Part shown: in pieces, positions 58,101-64,000 of the stretch
How the letters are laid out: every line of letters begins with the position of its first letter
Numbering within the stretch: position 1 is the stretch's first letter
Origin: Wolfiporia cocos
Taxonomy: Eukaryota > Basidiomycota > Agaricomycetes > Polyporales > Phaeolaceae
Direction: 5' to 3'
Assembly (NCBI GenBank): GCA_029448655.1
Contig: JACCLO010000011.1
Span: forward strand, 2,666,001-2,730,000
Length of the DNA: 64,000 nucleotides
The notes under the pieces: model-generated
Databases searched by the model: none
What the model was told of the DNA's origin: nothing
Seen by the model: only the letters and a program-made list of their open reading frames with translations
Translations under genes and position numbers: made by a program

Positions 58101-58501
58101 TCGGTTGCCAAGCAGCCGTCCCCACAGCCGTCTACAAATCTGAGCCTTCCCTCGAACTTTGCCACCCCGCGTGAGCTCAAGGAATCACGCAAAGAAGTAC
58201 ACCCAGAGAGCCCCAAAATGGCGAATAAGGAGTTTGTAGGAGGTCTACCGAAGGATGATGTCTGCCATGACAAGACCGACCAAGTCACAGCTGGGACCAA
58301 GAGATCTGCTCCCAATGGTGAGGGGAACGATTCCCATCAGGGTGCTGAATCATCCCGCGGCCTCAACGGAGTGAAACCGAAGCCTCCACCGAAGAAGCGG
58401 GCAAAGGCAGCACCAACATTGTTCATTCCAAAGAAGGTGCGTTCCGAGACCTGCTTGAGGCGTTGCCGATACTAAATATCGTGCAGCGGCCAATGACATA
58501 A
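52124..58501 (+). CDS. SEN1: SEN1/senataxin-type RNA-DNA helicase (superfamily 1)
   Basis: Nuclear 5'-3' helicase that resolves R-loops and terminates noncoding transcription. Twelve exons: 52124-52467, 52519-53120, 53214-53536, 53583-55978, 56026-56235, 56293-57050, 57102-57139, 57197-57273, 57326-57798, 57856-57995, 58044-58436, 58487-58501; 1922 residues, the usual size. A helical N-terminal half is followed by a charged linker and the helicase: GPPGTGKTST at about 1291 (Walker A), VIDEAAQAIE at about 1517 (motif II), VGDPKQLPPTV, SIQYRMHPDIS, VDGFQGQEKDVI and DVRRMNVAITRAK (motif VI). A basic Pro-rich tail ends in IPKK. Intron 2 (53121-53213) is my weakest join. It is 93 bp and removes an in-frame TAA at 53159; the remaining frame through it looks partly coding. 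Intron 3 could end at 53582 or 53585. Confidence 0.92.
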
Positions 58502-58642
58502 CTTATTGCCTAGAGTCCCACAAAGTTCAGGACTTGCATTAGCCCTTACCATTGTATTGCTATCCACAATCATGTACTAATTTACCCCATTAGGATATGC
58601 GCATTTCATGATGATCCCGTACTGATAACCCACCGAGAAATC
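58502..58642. other. Short convergent spacer between SEN1 and DHR1
   Basis: Only 141 bp separate the two stop codons, so the 3' UTRs probably overlap. Confidence 0.6.
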
Positions 58643-61600
58643 TCAGTCATGCGACTCTATAGCAGGCAATTCCCAACCCGCTGGTCCAAAATGCGGGATA
58701 ACCATGGTGCGCCCGTCTTTGGCCTTGATGGGTTTGGAATATGTGCATAGAGACTTGCCCAGAGTTGACAACCATGTGGCATTCACCACTGTCAGACCTG
58801 AATTCACCCCGCAATCAGGTACAGCTGACAATTGATCATAACGGAGCCAACCTTTTATCCAGACACGCGACGTCTTGACAACTTCCAGGTAGACAACGTA
58901 GTCAGGGGGTGGCGAGTTGGCTAAAACAGAAGTCGGATGAATGAAAACGTCTTCATCAACGCCCATCGCCTTGTATGCCACGCCCTTCGAGGTCGTAAAC
59001 TTCTCTCCAGACGAACGTCCTCTTTCTACAATATCTTTGCGAATAGCAACTTGATCAATGAAACCAGCGGCTATGAGTTGTCGCAGCACTTTGATCTATT
59101 CCGAATGCGTGGGCAACAATCCGATGTTAGGGATCAATACATACCTGGAGAGTGCTTGGTGGCTGCAGGTTCGCGACAAAACCAGTATCTAGATCTGGGA
59201 AGTTGGCCTGTACAATATTGCTGATTTGAGCGCGCAGCTTGTGTATCTCCTCCATAGCCTGATGAAGGCATTGTATTATATTGAAAGCCGCGTCACCATC
59301 CATCAAATCCTTACCTTCTGCCTTACGAAGTGATCTGCGCAGAACTTATGGCCACCGCCTGCAAACTCATATGCGCCCACAATTGATAATATTCGAAAAA
59401 TGTCGCTGGTAGAGTTGCCGAGCGAAGCATGGAGCTGCAAAGTTTGATGAGCTCGCGAAAGATGTAAGTTATGGGATCCGCACCTGCTGTGATTGAAAGA
59501 AAGCGCGTCGCTGAAGACGCCGGGCTTCTTTGGCTTTCGCAGTCTTGCTCGTCAGATGTGACAGCTCTTCCGTCTCCTCATCTGACTCTTCGTCATCGTC
59601 TCGCAGAGCCTCTTCTCGCAAGAAAGGGTCCCCAACGGACAAGGCAGACACAATCCCAATGACATACGGTAGGCAGCCATGCTGACGTCCACTGACGAGC
59701 ATTCTGGAATATCTGGGCGACAGTGGGAAGAGCGACATCGCTTTGCCAACCTCAGTGATTGCACCTCCCATGCTTGTGCTCGCGGAAGCCTGCAGAGCCC
59801 CTAGATGTATGAGGACTTGTTCCGCCTTGCGCATGCTGGTGCGATCGGGTGGAGTAGGGAAAGGGAAGTTGACAACCGCATCAATGTTCATACTCTTCAT
59901 CTGGAGGACTACGCCTTCGATGGGAACGCGCAAGATCTCGGGCTGGGAGAATTGGTCGAAGTAATGTTCATACATCGCGGATGAGTATAGTCGATAGCAA
60001 TGACCGGGTCCGGTACGACCTGCACGACCCGCGCGTTGCGCTGCTGACGCCTTCGAGATCCAGCTCACTTGGAAAGCTTGCACCCCATTAGTAACATCGT
60101 AGCGCCGCTAACAACTGTGTTAGAGTGTGTGTAGTTGCGCTGTGAATCCATTCACCTCTTTTGCTCGACCACAATCAACGACGTAGCGGATATCCGGGAT
60201 TGTGAGTGAGGTCTCGGCAACGTTCGTAGCTACTACGACGAGCCGCGAACCCGTTGGTGGGGGCCGGAAGACCTGCATTTGTTTCTCACTGGGCAGCAAC
60301 GCATACAATGGAACGATATGCATGGGAGCTGTGAATTGATAGGTACGCGAATATGAATACGACTATTCCGGCGAAAGAATCCAACTCACTATCAGTTTCT
60401 TCAGTATCAATGCCCAATTCGTTGTTGATATCCTCATCGTCTGTGTCGAGCGCATCTGCATCATCGATCTCGTTGGTGACGTCGCCGTCAATATCTAATG
60501 CGAGGTCTTCCTGCTCGCCAAGATCCACGTCCTCGGCCTCCACATCCGCTACAACCACTCTCAGTACAAAAGCGCACACCCACCTCAGGAGACATACCTT
60601 GTGCTGGATCAACAGCGACGCGCTGCTCAGCGACAGCCAAAGCACCTCGTTCCTCGGTGCTCCCCTCCGCGGCGCGTCTGCGCTTCCGCCTCTCTTCTAG
60701 TGCCTTCTTCCCGTACCGCGCTTCCAACTTGCGGCATACGCCCGCAATTTCATTCTGCCCCGTGAGGAATATGAGGATCCCGCCGGGCGGCAGGCGCGCA
60801 TGGATCTTGCTAGCCTTGCGAATCGCTTCAGTGACATAGTCCGAGGACGTGCGGCGACTGAAGTGGACTGTGACAGGATGCTGGCGGGCAGGGACGTTGA
60901 TGATGGGTGGCGGAGTGGCGAACAATGTCTTGTTCTCTGCGAAGTCCGAGACGCGCAAGGTCGCGGACATGATGATCAGACGCAAAGGCTGCCAGCTCCG
61001 TCAGTGAAAACAGCAGTGCAGGGCAAGTATGGTCGCTAACCTTAACCCCGTCCTGCTTCTTAATCCACATCTCCTCCCGGAGTCGGACGACCCGGCTGAG
61101 AACGCCGATGAGGATGTCCGTGTTCATACTGCGCTCGTGCGCCTCGTCGATGATGATCACCGAGTACTTCGCGAGCAGGAAGTCCGTCGCCAGCTCGCGG
61201 AGGAGTACACCGTCGGTCATGAACTTGATGGATGTCGTCGGCGAGACGGTGGCATCGTACCGGATCTGGTACGACACACGCGTCGCCGGTAGGGACAGCT
61301 CCTGCGCGACACGCGCAGCCATAGAGATCGCTGCGACACGGCGTGGCTGCGTGATGCCAATCATGCCGGGATTCTCTGATCACAGAGTTAAGTAATTTTC
61401 AGTAAATGAACGTGGCTATCCACTCACCACCATCCGGCGACCCGAATCCCGCCTCATACAAGAACTGCGGCACTTGCGTTGTCTTCCCACTTCCAGTCTC
61501 TCCGCAAATAATAACCACGCCGTGAAGCAGGATCGCCTCCATAATCGGCTGCTCCTCCGCCACGATCGGCAGGTTCAGGCGCGCCTGCTCGACTTCGGGA

Positions 61601-63242
61601 GGGCGCGCCACTGTGACCACCTTGGGCTTCGCATCAGTCTTGCCTTTAGACTTAAACTTGGAGCCGGACTCCAGCAGCTGCTTCGCAAAGGACGTCGCGG
61701 GCAGCCGCAGGTCCTCACCGAGCGGGCCACGCATTTCACCTGGGTGTGGCGCGGACTCGGTCTTGCGCTTCTTCGGTGGAGGCGCCGCAGGATGTTCGAC
61801 CTCTGGGGCCTGGGCGGGAGGTGAGTTTGTGGCAATAGGCGCAACGTATCCTTTGACGCTGCTGAGTTGCTTCAAGGCCCATTCCTTGAACCCTCGCTTG
61901 CGCTTGCCGCCGGCCGTTGTTTCCTCAACACCTGGGGAAGAGTCCTCATCATCATCTGCTTCCTCTTCTTCCTCTTCTTCCTCTTCGTCTTCTTCTTCCT
62001 CGTCTTCGCCCCCTTCGTCCTCCTCCTCCTCAGACGAAGCGCTTTTGGATTTGTCAGAGATCTGTATACCTCCCCATTCTTCTTCCTCTTCGTCATCCGC
62101 GGCGCTCTGAGCGTCCTCCTCGTCGGAATCGGTGTCATACGCGGAGTCGGAGCTATCAAAGGAGGTATCCGAGTCACTTTCGTCCTCGTGCATGACGGGC
62201 TCGTGCGCATGGGCGTTCCAGGCCAGTCTTGAAGGCTGATAGGCACAACATGAGATACTCATGAGATACCGCAGTGAGTCAAGACTCATGCACTATTCAC
62301 CTTGGCGTGCTTTGGTTTCTTTTTGGAAATTTTGGGTGCGACTACAGTGCCGTCCGGGTTGCGTTTGAGTGCGCTACCCACCGCAGATGTAGATGGTGCG
62401 GTCGCGGGCTGGGGAGATGGCTCGGAGGGGAGAGTAGTAGTAGAGAAGCCCGAGTCAACGATCACAACCGGATTTGCTCTCGACTTCCCCTCCTCACTCT
62501 CGTGACCATTCGATTTTCCATCGTTGTCTGATCCGGCAGCATCCAACAGCACGTCTTCGTCCTCGTCCTCATCGCTCGAATCCGAAGCAGGCAGCAGGGG
62601 TTGCCGAGGGCGTTTACCCTTCGCGTTGAGGCCGTTGATGGCCTTCCGAACCTCTTTGTCTTCCTGCTTGTCGATGAAGTCTTTGTGTGTAGTAGCTTTG
62701 CCTGTACCGAGCGTCGAGGACGACTGCAGCTGCAGAGCGGTGGAGAGCTGGGCTTGGCTCTTCCTTGGAGTACACATCAGAGGATACAGTGTCAAACCAT
62801 AGAAGAGACATACGAGAGCTTCTCGAAGAGGACCAGTCGTTCTTCTTGTTTCAGCTTCTTCTCCTACAAGACATGGCATTCACATTACGTCGCACGCATG
62901 AAACAGGCTATAGGCGGTACTAACGATATACTTCTCGAGACGCTTCTTTTTCTTGCTATTCGCCTTGCTGTCAGACTGAGCCAGCAGCTGCACAGATCGT
63001 ATAATATTCAATGTCTGTGGTATGCTATGCGTGCCGGAGGGGCATACCTCCTGCTTCAGCTTCTCCTTCCTACTCAGCTCCTTCTGCTCCTGCGACTTTG
63101 GCACGACTATCTCCGCGTTTGTATCTATCTGTTCTCCATCATTCTTCTCCGCGTTCTTTCGTTTTCCCTTCTTCTTGTGTGAGCCGACAGCAGACTGACG
63201 GGCCTTGGCATTATACCTCTGCCTAGACCTGTCTACTGGCAT
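58643..63242 (-). CDS. ECM16: DEAH-box RNA helicase DHR1/ECM16 (DHX37), 18S rRNA processing
   Basis: Nucleolar helicase that releases U3 snoRNA from pre-ribosomes. Fourteen exons: 63242-63048, 62987-62925, 62863-62814, 62763-62301, 62235-61428, 61375-61041, 60988-60598, 60548-60390, 60328-60156, 60107-59484, 59434-59315, 59258-59145, 59095-58852, 58797-58643; 1297 residues. Lys-rich N-terminus ([19 protein letters not shown]), an acidic block ([20 protein letters not shown]) near residue 350, then the helicase core: [14 protein letters not shown] (about 505), [13 protein letters not shown] (about 598), [46 protein letters not shown]. The ratchet/HA2 and OB-fold follow, ending [19 protein letters not shown]. 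The last intron (58798-58851) has a weak GTTGGC donor and is a stopless multiple of three. Confidence 0.93.
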
Positions 63243-63407
63243 TTTGAGGAGCCCTAGCCCACGCTAGATGTGCCGCCTCGATTTCGGATTAGAGCCAAGA
63301 CGAACAACCAAATCGACGTATGGGTGATAGAAGAATTGAGAAGCAGGGCTAGAGCTGCAGCCACCCAAAAACTCGAGGAGTCGCCAATCAAGAATTAAGA
63401 ACGCGAC

Positions 63408-63413
63408 CACGTG
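63408..63413. promoter_or_regulatory. CACGTG E-box
   Basis: Palindromic bHLH-type core in the divergent DHR1/peptidase promoter, within CCACGTGACC. Confidence 0.45.
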
Positions 63414-63574
63414 ACCTGCGTTGCGGCGGATTCGCGTCTTGTTACTGCTTTTTGACCTCAATACACTCCTTTTGCGATATGCAGAGTACTTCAGAATATC
63501 ATAATACACGTCATTACGACGTTGTGTTGTCAAACGGATGGTTGTGAGGTTCTGCAGTCGAGCAACTACTGTGT

Positions 63575-63580
63575 CACGTG
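63575..63580. promoter_or_regulatory. CACGTG E-box
   Basis: Second palindromic core, within GTCACGTGAAC, 97 bp before the peptidase start codon. GTCACGTG is the fuller Cbf1/Pho4/USF-type octamer half. Confidence 0.45.
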
Positions 63581-63671
63581 AACACGTATACGCGCCGGCG
63601 TCCGCGACTTCGTACTTGCTCCCATTCATCGCGGTGTACATATCCACTGCGCTTTTCTTGGCTTACGGGTC

Positions 63672-64000
63672 ATGCGCAGCATCGCCAGGCTATCCAGCGC
63701 GCGTAGAGTCTCACTAGGACGATATACAGCCCACCTCAACGCCCGTTACGCAGCACCGATCTCGCAGCAGGTACCTGCTCACACCACGCTTGTCACGAGA
63801 ACACTTGGTCCGCGCTTCGATATCAACTGCATAGCACCGCCTGCCTTTGCCGCGTCGAGGTCGTTCGCCTCTATCTCCTTCACTTCTGCCACCACCATGG
63901 CTTCGCTTACCCCGTCTCAGGCTTCTCTGAAATGGACGCACTCCCCTGAGGAGGTGCTGGAACTGACCAAGGAGGCTATAGCTAAGGATCGCGAGATCCA
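63672..64000 (+). CDS. M3-family metallo-oligopeptidase (saccharolysin-like), 5' end, cut by window edge
   Basis: Open frame of 109 codons running off the window. The first 75 residues (MRSIARLSSARRVSLGRYTA onward) are basic and almost free of acidic residues, like a mitochondrial targeting extension. After an internal Met (63897) the sequence reads MASLTPSQASLKWTHSPEEV and LELTKEAIAKDREI. This resembles the N-terminus of fungal thimet oligopeptidase/saccharolysin (Prd1), which degrades short peptides. The HExxH site would lie beyond the window, so the family call rests on the N-terminus only. Two start codons could give mitochondrial and cytosolic forms. Confidence 0.6.
   Translation, partial: MRSIARLSSARRVSLGRYTAHLNARYAAPISQQVPAHTTLVTRTLGPRFDINCIAPPAFAASRSFASISFTSATTMASLTPSQASLKWTHSPEEVLELTKEAIAKDREI

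Larger units (their letters stand above)
63243..63671. promoter_or_regulatory. Divergent promoter region of DHR1 and the M3 peptidase
   Basis: 429 bp between two divergent start codons. It contains CCAAT at 63384-63388 and two palindromic CACGTG boxes at 63408-63413 and 63575-63580. No gene recognised within it. Confidence 0.6.

Noticed and set aside
61613..62110. Ser-rich plus-strand frame opposite DHR1
   Set aside because: It is the complement of the Glu/Asp-rich acidic block of DHR1 (GAG/GAA codons read as CTC/TTC or TCC/TCT) and is not a gene.

Overview
The window is nuclear DNA of a filamentous basidiomycete, most likely an Agaricomycete of the polypore kind. The evidence is gene density, many short introns (46-93 bp, mostly 48-60 bp, GTNNGT donors, CTAAC/CTGAC-like branch sites), GC-rich coding DNA, and gene families that read like agaricomycete orthologues (SEC14, uL6m, Hsp20, Arc1-like, SGF29, translin, SEN1, DHR1/ECM16). 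All gene models below were spliced by hand. For each complete spliced gene the joined exon lengths are a multiple of three, which is a strong internal check.

Positions 1-40953 are a head-to-tail tandem array of one about 9.7-kb unit that is not ribosomal DNA. It holds a 2137-bp tail of one unit (U0, 1-2137) and four complete units: U1 2138-11842 and U2 11843-21547 (9705 bp each), U3 21548-31250 and U4 31251-40953 (9703 bp each). Each unit carries, on the minus strand, an intact four-exon SEC14-type phosphatidylinositol-transfer protein gene and a nucleotidyltransferase-like gene that lacks its first 17 codons. It also carries about 6.3 kb of gene-poor DNA with two minisatellites, a perfect 14-bp hairpin, a fragment of a PRP40-like splicing-factor gene and a fragment of the SEC14 3' end. 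The array ends inside the nucleotidyltransferase-like gene. Only the last copy, at the border with single-copy DNA, has the full conserved N-terminus, which identifies the chromosomal parent sequence of one breakpoint. Units come in two types (A in U0-U2, B in U3-U4). They differ by about 50 substitutions packed into one 1.9-kb block and are almost identical elsewhere.

Positions 40954-64000 are ordinary single-copy sequence with compact genes: a small conserved fungal protein (-), mitochondrial ribosomal protein uL6m (-), Hsp20 (+), a CHRAC/Dpb3-like histone-fold protein (+), an Arc1/EMAPII-type tRNA-binding protein (+), SGF29 of SAGA (-), translin (-), the helicase SEN1 (+), the rRNA-processing DEAH helicase DHR1/ECM16 (-), and the 5' end of an M3-family oligopeptidase (+). 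These are housekeeping functions in translation, ribosome assembly, chromatin and RNA metabolism, with no sign of an operon-like functional cluster. SEN1 and DHR1 converge, translin and SEN1 diverge, and DHR1 and the peptidase diverge from a shared promoter with two CACGTG boxes.

Limits: the left end of the array lies outside the window, so total copy number and the second breakpoint are unknown. Assembly error must be excluded before the copy number is taken literally. No tRNA, rRNA, CRISPR array or intact transposon was recognised.
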